NCBI GenBank assembly: GCA_021802825.1
Contig: JAJZRG010000016.1
Coordinates: forward strand, 1-64,000
Source of the DNA: Chloroflexota bacterium
GTDB taxonomy: Bacteria; Chloroflexota; Limnocylindria; Limnocylindrales; CSP1-4
DNA length: 64,000 nt
Direction: 5' to 3'
Part shown: positions 15,085-23,550 of the stretch, in pieces
Numbering within the stretch: the first letter of the stretch is position 1
Layout of the letters: each line of letters opens with the position of its first letter
Notes under the pieces: generated by a model
The model's input: only the letters and a program-made list of their open reading frames with translations
What the model was told of the DNA's origin: nothing
Databases searched by the model: none
Program-made: the position numbers and the translations under genes

Positions 15085-15807
15085 ATGCGCGCGCTCGTCC
15101 TCTCCGACGTCCACGCCAACATCGTCGCCCTCGACGCGGTGCTCGCCGCCGCGCCGTCCGTGGACGAGGTGTGGCAGCTGGGCGACATCGTGGGCTACGG
15201 TCCGGAGCCCGACGCGGTGGTGGACCGGCTCCGCGGCCTGGGCGCGGTGGGCGTGCGCGGCAACCACGACTTGGCCGCCATCGGCGGCATCGACATCGAC
15301 TCGTTCAACGTGGACGCCCGCCGCGCGATGGAGTGGACGCGGACGGCCATCGGCGACGAGACCCGGGCGTGGCTGGCGGCCCTTCCCGAGCTCCTGGTCC
15401 GCGGCGACTGGACGCTCGTCCATGGCAGCCCCCGGGATCCCGTCTGGGAGTACGTCACGTCCACGCCGGTCGCCCGGGCGGCGATCGCCGACCTCGAGAC
15501 CCCATTCGGCCTCCACGGTCACACGCACATCCCGATCGGCTATCTGGAGGAGGGCGGCGTCCTGGGCACGATGAGCCCGAGCTCCGGGTCCCTCCTCGAG
15601 CTGGGCGGCCGGCGGGCGCTCCTCAACCCGGGCAGCGTGGGCCAGCCCCGCGACGGCATTCCCGCCGTCTCCTGGATGGTCGTGGACACTGACGCGGGGA
15701 CCGCCTCCTGGCATCGGACGTCGTACGACATCGCCTCCGTCCAGGCGGCGATGGAGGCCCTGCACCTGCCGCCCCGTCTCGTCGAGCGCCTGGCGTACGG
15801 CCTCTAG
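15085..15807 (+). CDS. Calcineurin-like metallophosphoesterase (YfcE/DUF2437-type)
   Basis: A 240-residue binuclear metallophosphoesterase. All five motifs are seen: LSDVHAN (DxH), GDIVGYGPEPD (GDxxxYG), GVRGNHDLAA (GNHD), LVHGSPRDP (H) and GLHGHTHIPI (GHxH). This is the family of small cytoplasmic phosphodiesterases with unassigned or 2',3'-cyclic nucleotide substrates. A long frame continues upstream but lacks similarity, and a TACGCT element six bases before the ATG supports this start. The stop is three bases before the kimA-like gene, so it may be co-transcribed with potassium transport genes; whether its substrate is a cyclic dinucleotide is speculative. Confidence 0.88.
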   Translation: MRALVLSDVHANIVALDAVLAAAPSVDEVWQLGDIVGYGPEPDAVVDRLRGLGAVGVRGNHDLAAIGGIDIDSFNVDARRAMEWTRTAIGDETRAWLAALPELLVRGDWTLVHGSPRDPVWEYVTSTPVARAAIADLETPFGLHGHTHIPIGYLEEGGVLGTMSPSSGSLLELGGRRALLNPGSVGQPRDGIPAVSWMVVDTDAGTASWHRTSYDIASVQAAMEALHLPPRLVERLAYGL

Positions 15808-15810
15808 CCG

Positions 15811-17844
15811 ATGATCGGCGGACGGAAGCCCCTGGCGGGCCGCAAGCCTGGCGACCGGCGAGTTCGGGTCCAGCGCGCGCACACGCCGTACTTCCGCTAC
15901 ACCGGCCCCGGCCAGCTCGTCGCGAAGCCCGCCGCGAGTGCACCCACCGAGGAGCTCGGACGCGCGATCGCCCGCGTCAAGCTCGCCCTGATCGGCCGCC
16001 CGCTCGCGAGCGACGAGGAGATCGGCGAGCGGCTGCCGAAGAAGAAGGCCCTCGCGATCTTCAGCTCCGACGCCATCTCGTCGTCGGCGTACGCGACCGA
16101 GGAGATCATCCTCGCGTTCATCCTGGCCGGGACCGCGGCTGCCGCCTTCGAGCTCTCGCTGTGGGTCGCCCTCGCGATCGCCGCCCTGCTCGGCGTGGTC
16201 GCCATCAGCTACCGGCAGGTGTGCATCGCCTACCCGACCGGCGGTGGCTCCTACTCCGTGTCCAAGGCCAACTTCGGGCGCAACGCGTCGCTCGTCGCGG
16301 CCTCGGCGTTGCTCATCGACTATGTCCTGACGGTGGCTGTCTCCACGTCGAGCGCGGTCGAGCAGATCGTCTCCGCGCTGCCGCCCCTCGACCCGTGGCG
16401 GGTGGAGATCGGCCTCGCGGCCGTGGGGCTGATCACGCTCGGCAACCTGCGGGGCCTCCGCGAGGCGGGCAACATCTTCGCCATCCCGACGTACCTGTTC
16501 CTGGGCGGTGCCTTCCTGATGATCGTCGCGGGTCTCGTCCGGATTGTGGCCTTCGGCGACAGCGGCCCGGTGCCCTCGGCGGAGTCGATGCGAGTGGCCC
16601 AGGAGACGGCAGCCGACGTCGGGGTCCTGATCCTGCTGCGCGCCTTCGCCTCTGGTGCTGTGGCGCTCACGGGCACCGAGGCGATCGCGACCGGCGTGCC
16701 GGCCTTCAAGCCGCGCGAGTCGGCCAACGCGGCCAAGACCCTGGTCGCCATGGCGATCATCCTCGGCACGCTGTTCGTGGGGATCACATTCCTCGCGACC
16801 CACTACCACATCGTGCCCGTCGAGATCCCCAAGCAGACCGTCATCTCCCAGATCGCCCGGCACGTCTACGGCGAATCGATCCTGTTCCTGCTGTTCCAGA
16901 CGTTCACCGCGCTGCTCCTGTTTCTCGCCGCGAACACCAGTTACAACGCCTTCCCGCGCCTCGTGGCGGTCTTGGCCGAGGACGGCTTCATGCCCCGCCA
17001 GTTCTCGTTCCGCGGCGACCGCCTCGCCTACTCCATGGGCATCGTCGTGCTGGGGATGATCGCGGCCGGGGTGATCATCGGCGGCAGGGCGTCCACGCAC
17101 GCGCTGATCCCCCTGTACGCGGTCGGCGTGTTCATCGACTTCACCATCGCCCAGGCGGGCATGGTCCGGCACTGGTGGTCGGAGAAGAGCGCGGGATGGC
17201 GGCAGCGGATCGTGATCAACGCACTCGGCTGCGGACTGACTGCCGTCATCGCCCTCGTCGTCACCTCGGTCAAGGCCCCCACCTCGCTCGTTGTGGTGGT
17301 CCTGATCCCGACACTCGTCTCGATGATGCTGTTCGTCCGGCACCAGTACGACGGCCAGGCGCGGGAGCTGGCGGTGGCATCCGACATCGTCTTCGAGCAC
17401 CCTCATCGTCACCAGCGGATCGTCATCCCGGTCAACGGCATCAACCGGTCGGTCGTCCAGGCCGTCATGTTCGGGCGCACGCTGGCTGGGCACGACGGGG
17501 ACCTGCTGGCGGTGTTCGTGACCACCGACCCAGCCGAGGCGGGACGGCTCCGCGAGCGCTGGTCTCACCAGTTCCCGACCGTGCCCCTGGTGATCGTGGA
17601 GTCGCCCTACCGAGCGCTGGTGGGGCCGGTGGTGACGTACCTCGACGTGCTCGAGATGGCGCGGCCCCCCGAGACGGAGGCGCCGACGACCATCGTGGTC
17701 ATACCCGAGTACGTGGCGCGCCACTGGTGGGAGCGGATGCTCTACAACCAGTCCGCGCGACGGCTGCGGGCGGCGCTGGTGGGGCGCGAGCACACGGTGA
17801 TCGCGGATGTGCCGTATCGTCGCAGCGAGCACATTGGACACTGA
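15811..17844 (+). CDS. kimA: KimA-like APC-superfamily potassium permease, copy 1
   Basis: A 677-residue transporter of the amino acid-polyamine-organocation superfamily that closely follows the layout of Bacillus subtilis KimA (YdaO): FSSDAISSSAYATEEI, ISYRQVCIAYPTGGGSY, LIDYVLTVAVSTSSA, LRAFASGAVALTGTEAI, LFLAANTSYNAFPRL and LIPLYAVGVFIDFTIAQAGM. About twelve membrane helices (roughly residues 95-520) are followed by a ~150-residue cytoplasmic universal-stress-like domain (IVIPVNGINRSVVQAV...). An N-terminal basic extension of about 60 residues, absent from KimA of Bacillus, is shared with the next gene. By family precedent it takes up potassium with protons and may be inhibited by c-di-AMP. 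Confidence 0.85.
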   Translation: MIGGRKPLAGRKPGDRRVRVQRAHTPYFRYTGPGQLVAKPAASAPTEELGRAIARVKLALIGRPLASDEEIGERLPKKKALAIFSSDAISSSAYATEEIILAFILAGTAAAAFELSLWVALAIAALLGVVAISYRQVCIAYPTGGGSYSVSKANFGRNASLVAASALLIDYVLTVAVSTSSAVEQIVSALPPLDPWRVEIGLAAVGLITLGNLRGLREAGNIFAIPTYLFLGGAFLMIVAGLVRIVAFGDSGPVPSAESMRVAQETAADVGVLILLRAFASGAVALTGTEAIATGVPAFKPRESANAAKTLVAMAIILGTLFVGITFLATHYHIVPVEIPKQTVISQIARHVYGESILFLLFQTFTALLLFLAANTSYNAFPRLVAVLAEDGFMPRQFSFRGDRLAYSMGIVVLGMIAAGVIIGGRASTHALIPLYAVGVFIDFTIAQAGMVRHWWSEKSAGWRQRIVINALGCGLTAVIALVVTSVKAPTSLVVVVLIPTLVSMMLFVRHQYDGQARELAVASDIVFEHPHRHQRIVIPVNGINRSVVQAVMFGRTLAGHDGDLLAVFVTTDPAEAGRLRERWSHQFPTVPLVIVESPYRALVGPVVTYLDVLEMARPPETEAPTTIVVIPEYVARHWWERMLYNQSARRLRAALVGREHTVIADVPYRRSEHIGH

Positions 17845-17912
17845 GCCGAGCGCGCGATGAGCGCGCCTGACTGCGCCCCGAGCGCCGCACGAGGTCGCCC
17901 CGAAACCAGCCC

Positions 17913-19997
17913 ATGATCGGTGGCAGACGACCGCTCCAGGGTCGCAAGATCGCGGACAAGCGCGTCCGCGTCGAGCGTCCGCACTCGGCCTACTTCCGCT
18001 ACGCCGGCCCGGGCCAGCTCGTGGCGAAGCCCGCCGCGTCCGTGCCGCGCTCCGGCCTCGAGCGCCAGTACCAGCGCGCGAAGGCGTGGCTCATCGGCCG
18101 GCCCCTCGCGAGTGAGGACGAGATCACCGAGCGCCTCTCGAAGCGCCTTGCCCTGCCGATCTTCAGCTCGGACGCCATCTCGTCCTCGGCCTACGCTACC
18201 GAGGAGATCCTGAGGGTCCTGGCGCTGGCAGGCACCGGGGCGCTGTTCCTGTCCATCCCGGTCGCCATCGCCATCGCCGTCCTGCTGACCGTCGTGGCGA
18301 TCTCGTACCGGCAGGTCTGTCGGGCCTTTCCCGCTGGCGGCGGCGCGTACGCCGTCGCGCGCCAGGAGCTGCTCCCGATGCTCGGCCTGGTGGCCGCGGG
18401 GGCCCTGCTCATCGACTACGTGATGACCGTGGCGGTGTCCACCTCGTCGGCGATGGACCAGCTCATCTCGATCCTGCCCGGGATCGACAGCGGCCAGGAC
18501 CACCGGCTGCGGATCGTGATCGCCGTGGCGGTGATCGGCCTGATCACGGTCGCGAACCTGCGCGGCCTGCGCGAGTCGGGGAACATCTTCGCGGTCCCCA
18601 CGTACCTGTTCGTGGGCCTTGCGCTGCTGATCGTCGGCAGCGGCGTGTTCCACGTGGTGACGGGCACGTACACGGCCTACCCGCGACAGCCCGAGGCGAT
18701 GCCGATGGGGACCGAGGCGATCGGGGTGTTCCTCGTGCTGCGGGCCTTTGCCAGCGGCTCCGTGGCGCTCACCGGCGTCGAGGCCATCGCCAACGGCGTC
18801 CCCGCGTTCAAGCCCCCCGAGGCCAAGAACGCGGGCAACACGCTGCTCGCGATGGCCGTGCTCCTGGGCGTCATCTTCATCGGCGTCACGATCATTGCCC
18901 GCGAGTACGACATCGTCCCCTCCGCCGACCTGTCGGGCGGCCCCACCGTCATCGCGATGGTGGCCCAGACGGCCTTCGGCAACGGCAACCCGCTCTACTA
19001 CCTGTTCCAGGTCGCGACCGCGCTGATCCTGTTCCTGGCCGCCAACACCAGCTTCAACGCGTTCCCGCGCCTGGGCGCGATCCTGGCCGAGGACGGCTAC
19101 TTCCCGCGCCAGTTCGGGTTTCGCGGCGACCGTCTCGCGTTCAGCTGGGGGATCATCCTCCTGGCGGCGATCGCTGCGGGCCTGTACGTCGCGTTCGAGG
19201 GCAACACCACACGGCTGATCCCGCTCTACTCGGTGGGCGTGTTCGTCTGCTTCACGCTCAGCCAGACCGGCATGGTCCGGCACTGGATCCGAACCCACGA
19301 GAGCGGCTGGTGGTGGCGGATGGGGGTGAACGCCTTCGGCGCGCTGCTCACCCTCATCGTCCTGGCCATCGTGCTGACCGAGAAGTTCCAGGGCGGCGCG
19401 TGGATCGTAGCGGTGCTGATCCCGATCCTGGTCGCGATGATGCTGTTCATCCAGCGCCAGTACAACGCGTCGGCGCGGCAGCTCGCCATCGGGCCCGAAT
19501 TCGTCCTCAAGCCCGCGCTGCGCGATGAGCGCGCGATCGTGCCGGTGCCCGGCCTCACCCGGGCGGTGGTGCGAGCGGTCAACGTGGCACGCTCGATCGC
19601 CGATGACGTCCTGGCGGTCTACATCTCTGACGACCCGGAGGACGCGCGACGGATGCGGGAGCGATGGGAACGGCAGATGCCCGGCGTCCAGCTGGTCATC
19701 GTCGAGTCGCCATACCGGGCGCTGGCGGGGCCGCTGATGGCCTACCTCGACGTGCTCGAGCTCGCGTGGCCACCGGACAAGCCGCAGCCCATCACGTTCG
19801 TCGTGATCCCCGAGTACGTGGCCCGGCACTGGTGGGAGCGGATCCTGTACAACCAGTCAGCCCGGCGCCTGCGCGCCCTCCTCGTCGGCCGGCCCCACAC
19901 CGTGGTAGTGGACGTCCCGTACCGGCGCGACGAGGGCGACCGCTTCCACGGGCTCGACGCCGATCCGCGACACGAAGGTGCCCCAACCGACACCTGA
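17913..19997 (+). CDS. kimA: KimA-like APC-superfamily potassium permease, copy 2
   Basis: A 694-residue paralogue of the preceding gene, alike along its whole length, including the N-terminal extension (MIGGRRPLQGRK, YFRYAGPGQLVAKPAAS), the core motifs (FSSDAISSSAYATEEI, LFLAANTSFNAFPRLGAIL) and the C-terminal soluble domain ending VPYRRDEGDRFHG. Differences include ISYRQVCRAFPAGGGAY and a longer extracytoplasmic loop near residue 310. It evidently arose by tandem duplication; divergence suggests different affinity or use as a heterodimer (KimA is a dimer). 68 bases separate the two genes, and a universal stress gene and two TrkA genes follow. Confidence 0.85.
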   Translation: MIGGRRPLQGRKIADKRVRVERPHSAYFRYAGPGQLVAKPAASVPRSGLERQYQRAKAWLIGRPLASEDEITERLSKRLALPIFSSDAISSSAYATEEILRVLALAGTGALFLSIPVAIAIAVLLTVVAISYRQVCRAFPAGGGAYAVARQELLPMLGLVAAGALLIDYVMTVAVSTSSAMDQLISILPGIDSGQDHRLRIVIAVAVIGLITVANLRGLRESGNIFAVPTYLFVGLALLIVGSGVFHVVTGTYTAYPRQPEAMPMGTEAIGVFLVLRAFASGSVALTGVEAIANGVPAFKPPEAKNAGNTLLAMAVLLGVIFIGVTIIAREYDIVPSADLSGGPTVIAMVAQTAFGNGNPLYYLFQVATALILFLAANTSFNAFPRLGAILAEDGYFPRQFGFRGDRLAFSWGIILLAAIAAGLYVAFEGNTTRLIPLYSVGVFVCFTLSQTGMVRHWIRTHESGWWWRMGVNAFGALLTLIVLAIVLTEKFQGGAWIVAVLIPILVAMMLFIQRQYNASARQLAIGPEFVLKPALRDERAIVPVPGLTRAVVRAVNVARSIADDVLAVYISDDPEDARRMRERWERQMPGVQLVIVESPYRALAGPLMAYLDVLELAWPPDKPQPITFVVIPEYVARHWWERILYNQSARRLRALLVGRPHTVVVDVPYRRDEGDRFHGLDADPRHEGAPTDT

Positions 19998-20062
19998 GGC
20001 ACGAGGGGAGCGCGTTTGTGCGCTGGCCCCGGTGGTATCGTGACCCGGCGCGGCGGCCGACC

Positions 20063-20080
20063 GGACGCCACGGGGCGTCC
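20063..20080 (+). promoter_or_regulatory. Hairpin in the leader of the usp-trkA genes
   Basis: GGACGCC-acgg-GGCGTCC forms a 7-bp stem with a four-base loop 36 bases before the uspA start, downstream of kimA copy 2. Either a terminator for the kimA pair (without T-tract) or a leader structure. Confidence 0.35.
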
Positions 20081-20115
20081 CCGTCGCCGTCGTCTCATCT
20101 GGAGGCGCATCGCCT

Positions 20116-20574
20116 GTGGCCGATTCGTCGGCACCCCAGTTCCGGCGTGCCGTGGTTGCACTGTCGGGCGGACGGACTGACCGACCCATCGTGGCCCTCG
20201 CGGCGGAAGTCGCCAAGTTGAGCCACGCCGAGCTGGTGGGCGTCCACGTGGTCGAGATCGACTGGACCCTCCCGCTCGACGCCGACGTCGCCGGCCGGTC
20301 TGAGGACGCGCAGCGGGTCCTGGATATCGCGGAGGCAACGGCCGAGGCCAGTCGCTACCGGCTGGAGACGGTCCTGCTCCAGGCGCGTGACGTGGGAGCC
20401 GCGATCGTGGACGAGGCCTCCGAGCGGAGCGCTGACATGATCATCTGCGGCCTGCCCTTCAGGCGCCGCTTCGGTGGCGACTTCGCCATCGGCGGCACCG
20501 TCCCGTACATCCTGAAGAACGCGCCCTGCGCGGTGTGGGTCGTCCGCGAGGCGATGCCCAAGGAGCAAGCATGA
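20116..20574 (+). CDS. Universal stress protein (UspA family)
   Basis: A 152-residue UspA-fold protein from a GTG start preceded by GGAGG ten bases upstream. RRAVVALSGGRTDRPIVALAAEVAKL is the first strand and helix; DMIICGLPFRRRFGGDFAIGGTVPYILKNAPCAVWVVR is the ATP-binding loop region with the G-x2-G-x9-G-like spacing, somewhat altered. Together with the KimA and TrkA genes around it, a role in sensing ATP or cyclic nucleotides for potassium homeostasis is a reasonable inference. The stop overlaps the next ATG (ATGA). Confidence 0.85.
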   Translation: MADSSAPQFRRAVVALSGGRTDRPIVALAAEVAKLSHAELVGVHVVEIDWTLPLDADVAGRSEDAQRVLDIAEATAEASRYRLETVLLQARDVGAAIVDEASERSADMIICGLPFRRRFGGDFAIGGTVPYILKNAPCAVWVVREAMPKEQA

Positions 20575-21056
20575 AGGCCGTGATCGTCGGCTGCGGGCGC
20601 GTGGGCGCTGGCCTGGCCGACGCCCTTGACCGCGCCGGGTGGCAGGTCCTGATCATCGACCGCGCAACCGCGGCATTCGACCGCCTGCCGTCCACCTTCG
20701 GCGGGACCGCGCTCCGCGGCGACGGCACGGACGAGGACGTGCTCCGACGCGCCGGGGCCGAGGGGGCGGACCTGTTCCTCGCCCTGACCGAGGGCGACAA
20801 CCGCAACATCATGGCGGCCCAGCTGGGGATCGAGGCGCTGGGCGCGGCCCGGACGGTTGCCAAGATCAACGACCCCGTGCGCGCTGAGGCCTACGCGCTG
20901 CTGGGCATCGCGACCCTGTGCCGCACGAACCTCATGGAGAGGGAGGTGCTCTCCTTCCTGGGCCAGGCGCCCGGCGAGCGCCCCGGCATCTTCCTGCCGG
21001 CCAACGGGCACACCCACCCGCTGGGTGCTGGCGAGACCAGCGCGACGGAGGGCTGA
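20571..21056 (+). CDS. TrkA-N (RCK) domain protein without C-terminal domain
   Basis: A 161-residue regulator consisting of a single RCK_N Rossmann domain: KAVIVGCGRVGAGLADAL (NAD/ATP-binding GxGxxG), the acidic end of strand 2 (IIDR), FGGTALRGDGTDEDVL and ALTEGDNRNIMAAQL. It lacks the TrkA_C (RCK_C) ligand-binding domain present in its neighbour. RCK proteins gate Trk/Ktr potassium channels. No TrkH/KtrB pore gene lies in this window; the only local potassium carriers are the two KimA-like proteins. The ATG overlaps the uspA stop. Confidence 0.88.
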   Translation: MKAVIVGCGRVGAGLADALDRAGWQVLIIDRATAAFDRLPSTFGGTALRGDGTDEDVLRRAGAEGADLFLALTEGDNRNIMAAQLGIEALGAARTVAKINDPVRAEAYALLGIATLCRTNLMEREVLSFLGQAPGERPGIFLPANGHTHPLGAGETSATEG

Positions 21057-21059
21057 GCG

Positions 21060-21731
21060 ATGTTCGTACTGGTCGTCGGGGGCGGCAAGGTCGGCTACTA
21101 CCTGGCCAAGGAGCTGATCGACTCGGGACACGAGTGCGTGCTCATGGAGAAGGACCGCGCGCGGGCGGACACCATCCGCGACGAGATCGGATCCGTGGTG
21201 ATCGCCCAGGACGGCTGCGAGGGCAAGTACCTCCGCGAGGCGGGCGCGAACCGGGCCGACATCGTGGCCGCGGTGACGGGCGACGACGAGGACAACCTGG
21301 TCATCTGCCAGATGTCGAAGCACCACTTCGACGTGCCGCGGACGATCGCCCGGGTCAACAACCCCAAGAACGAGCGGCTGTTCCGCCACCTCGGCGTGGA
21401 CGAGATCATCAGCCCCACGCGGATGATCCTGGGGTCGATTGAGCAGGACATCCCGGTCCACGAGCTGCTTCACCTGGCGGCGCTGGGCGAGGGCGAACTT
21501 GAGATCATCGAGGCGCACCTCCAGCCCGGGTCGCCGGCCATCGGGCGGGTGGCCACGGACCTGCGGGTCCCCTCCGGCTGCTCGCTGTTCGGCGTCATCC
21601 GCAACGGCGCGCCGACGCCGCTGCGCTCGGACACGATCCTCGCCGAGGGCGACAAGGTGATCGCGATCGGGCGGCCGGACTGCGAGGTGGAGCTGCGCCA
21701 GCAGTTGATCGGGGAGCAGCAGGACCAGTAA
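21060..21731 (+). CDS. trkA: TrkA-type potassium regulatory protein (RCK_N + RCK_C)
   Basis: A 223-residue protein with an RCK_N domain (FVLVVGGGKVGYYLAKEL, VIAQDGCEGKYLREAG, VTGDDEDNLVICQMSK) and a complete C-terminal RCK_C domain (LEIIEAHLQPGSPAIGRVATDLRVP ... LRSDTILAEGDKVIAIGR). RCK_C domains bind c-di-AMP or other ligands in several phyla. It starts three bases after the preceding stop, and the two RCK genes probably encode a hetero-octameric ring or act on separate partners. It is the last gene before the repeat array. Confidence 0.9.
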   Translation: MFVLVVGGGKVGYYLAKELIDSGHECVLMEKDRARADTIRDEIGSVVIAQDGCEGKYLREAGANRADIVAAVTGDDEDNLVICQMSKHHFDVPRTIARVNNPKNERLFRHLGVDEIISPTRMILGSIEQDIPVHELLHLAALGEGELEIIEAHLQPGSPAIGRVATDLRVPSGCSLFGVIRNGAPTPLRSDTILAEGDKVIAIGRPDCEVELRQQLIGEQQDQ

Positions 21732-21734
21732 GGC

Positions 21735-21918
21735 GGGCGCCGGGCACTGGCTCGGGGCAGCGGTTTGAGTCGCTGAGGACTCGAATGCCGCGTTGCCGAG
21801 CGTGGCTGCCGCCCGGAGGCGGCGGTTCGGGGCGCCGCGCGTGCCCGCCTGTCCCGATTCTGATGCCCACCTGACTCGCGGGGGACCGCCTGAGCGGCGG
21901 CTCCGGGCAGCGCGTTGA
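21735..21918 (+). repeat. Tandem repeat array, left part (copy 1)
   Basis: A ~152-base unit (GAGTCGCTGAGGACTCG... at 21767 to ...GCAGCGCGTTGA at 21918) preceded by part of another unit. The same unit returns directly right of the insertion element at 23181 and again at 23365. Each unit opens with a small inverted repeat (GAGTC...GACTC) and contains a conserved GGCGGTTCGGGGCGCCGCGC segment and CCCGATTCTGATGCCC. No coding potential is convincing. Confidence 0.75.
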
Positions 21919-21992
21919 ATGTCATGAAGAAGGGCCTCCGCGGTGAGATCGTTGGGTTCTCGCGGAACCAATCACCTGGAGGCCCGCCCACG

Positions 21993-23033
21993 TTGTACGC
22001 CGGATTGGACCTGTCGCGCCAGAGGCTTGACGTGCACGTGCTCGACGAGGATGGCCGGACGGTCGAGGTGACCGCGGTGCACCCCGATGCCGACGCCCTG
22101 CGGACGCTGGTCTCGATCGTCGGCCGCCACGGCCAGGAGGTGACCGCGACCATCGAGTCGATGAACGGGGCCCGGTTCGTGCGCGACCAGCTCGAGCTTG
22201 CCGGCTGGGACGTCGAGATCGCCGACGCGGTCAAGGTCAAGGGCCTCGCCCCCCTGGCCGCCAAGACCGATCGGATCGACGCCCGGGTGCTGGCCGAGCT
22301 CGGCCGGCGGGACCTCGTACCAGCCATCTGGCTGCCCGACCCGGAGACGCGGGCCGAGCGGGAGCGGGCGCGGTTCCGCCTCCACCTCGCCCGCCACCGG
22401 ACGGCGCTCAAGAACCGGGTCCACGCCACCCTGATCGCGTTCGGCCACCCGGTGCCGGTGAGCGACCTGTTCGGCGTCGCCGGGCGGGAGCTCCTCGCCT
22501 CGCTCGCGATCCCGGAGCCCTGGGCGACGACCCTCGCGACGAGCCTCCGCTTCGTGGACGAGCTCGACGCCCAGATCGACGGGTGCGAGCGGGAGCTGCG
22601 CGCGCTGGGCGCCGACCACCCCGACATCGGGCTGCTCCGAACGGTGCCCGGGATCGCCTGGGTGCTGGGCTACACGATTGCCTCCGAGATCGGCGACATC
22701 GGCCGGTTCAGCAGCGCGAAGAAGCTCGCCGGGTACACCGGGCTGTGTCCCCTCGTCCGCCAGTCGGGCGGGAGGGATGACCGGGGGCCGCTCGCCAAGA
22801 ACGGCCCCAAGTACCTGCGCTGGGCGCTCATCGAGGCGGCGACCCACGCCGCCCGCCACCCCGTGTACAAGGAGCGGTACGAGCGCAACAAGCGACGGCT
22901 CGGCCGCCAGCGCGGGTCCAAGGTCGCCCGCGTCGACATCGCCCGCGAGCTGTCCACCGCCATCTGGCACATGCTCACCAGGCGTGAGCCGTTCGCCCCC
23001 GGCAGGTCCCACGAGTCGACTCTGGTCGCCTGA
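21993..23033 (+). CDS. IS110-family transposase (DEDD RuvC-like N-terminus, Transposase_20 C-terminus)
   Basis: About 346 residues from a TTG ten bases after GGAGG, beginning YAGLDLSRQRLDVHVLDEDG, the first catalytic Asp of the DEDD/RuvC-like domain; ATIESMNGARF, KVKGLAPLAAKTDRIDARVLAEL supply the next acidic residues. The C-terminal half has the Transposase_20 features (LLRTVPGIAWVLGYTIASEIGDIGRFSSAKKLAGYTGLCP, and a serine in VRQSGG). An ATG at 21924 inside the left inverted repeat would lengthen it by 23 residues. The gene appears intact. IS110 recombinases use a structured bridge RNA rather than terminal repeats to choose sites. Confidence 0.92.
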   Translation: MYAGLDLSRQRLDVHVLDEDGRTVEVTAVHPDADALRTLVSIVGRHGQEVTATIESMNGARFVRDQLELAGWDVEIADAVKVKGLAPLAAKTDRIDARVLAELGRRDLVPAIWLPDPETRAERERARFRLHLARHRTALKNRVHATLIAFGHPVPVSDLFGVAGRELLASLAIPEPWATTLATSLRFVDELDAQIDGCERELRALGADHPDIGLLRTVPGIAWVLGYTIASEIGDIGRFSSAKKLAGYTGLCPLVRQSGGRDDRGPLAKNGPKYLRWALIEAATHAARHPVYKERYERNKRRLGRQRGSKVARVDIARELSTAIWHMLTRREPFAPGRSHESTLVA

Positions 23034-23180
23034 CGACCCTCCGTTGAGATGGACCGCCGGAGCATCCGATCCAACCTGGTCCTCACCATCGAGGAGGCGA
23101 TAGAGAGATGAGCACGACTCACCCCACTGATCGATCGCTCCGGTTCAGACCGGACCTTGACAACGGCCCTTCTTCATAGA
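23034..23180 (+). ncRNA. Candidate bridge RNA region of the IS110/IS1111 element
   Basis: The 147 bases between the transposase stop and the right end are where IS1111-group elements encode their bridge RNA. Visible structure includes CCGGT-TCAG-ACCGG (23140-23153). Short matches fit guide roles: CGTTGAG (23042-23048) equals the left target flank with its core, CGACTC (23115-23120) is complementary to the right flank GAGTCG, and ATAGAGAG (23100-23107) equals the element's right end (23176-23183). The order left-target, left-donor, right-target differs from IS621 and no right-donor guide was found, so this is tentative. Confidence 0.4.
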
Positions 23181-23550
23181 GAGTCGCTGCGGACTCGAAT
23201 TGGGTCTCGCCGAGCGTGGCCGCCGCTCGGAGGCGGCGGTTCGGGGCGCCGCGCGTGCCCGCCCGTCCCGATTCTGATGCCCGCATGACTCGCGGGGGAC
23301 CGCCTGGCTCGCGGGGCCGCCTGAGCGGCTGCTGGCGCCGGGCAGCGGCTCCGGGCAGCGCTTTGAGTCGCTGCGGACTCCAGTTGGGCGTTACTGAGCG
23401 CGGCCGCCGCTCGGAGGCGGCAGTTCGGGGCGCCGCGCGTGCCCGCCCGTCCCGATTCTGATGCCCGCCTGACTCGCGGGGGACCGCCTGGCTCGCGGGG
23501 CCGCCTGGCTCGCGGGGACCGCCCGACTCGCGGGGACCGCGGACGTGCGG
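23181..23550 (+). repeat. Tandem repeat array, right part (copies 2 and 3)
   Basis: Copy 2 (23181-23364) and copy 3 (from 23365) match copy 1, with extra internal duplications near their ends: an approximately 18-base unit of the form GACTCGCGGGGGACCGCCTG is repeated four times at 23471-23546, and further GC-rich degenerate copies reach about 23620. The region between here and the hsp20 promoter (23550-23730) shows no gene. Confidence 0.7.

Larger units (their letters stand above)
21919..23180 (+). mobile_element. IS110-family (IS1111-group) insertion element
   Basis: A ~1.26-kb element with one transposase gene, no terminal inverted repeats but perfect 13-bp subterminal inverted repeats, ATGAAGAAGGGCC (21924-21936) and GGCCCTTCTTCAT (23165-23177), the hallmark of the IS1111 group. 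Comparison with uninterrupted copies of the surrounding repeat (e.g. GCTTTGAGTCGCTGCGG at 23361) shows the element entered between TTGA and GTCGCTG, leaving the dinucleotide GA at both junctions (21917-21918 and 23181-23182). The array therefore gives an internal empty-site reference. Confidence 0.85.

Noticed and set aside
13978-17841. A ~1290-codon open frame on the minus strand across rsmG, the phosphoesterase and kimA
   Set aside because: Low-complexity Arg/Gly/His composition and no family similarity; it is the antisense shadow of well-supported plus-strand genes in GC-rich DNA.
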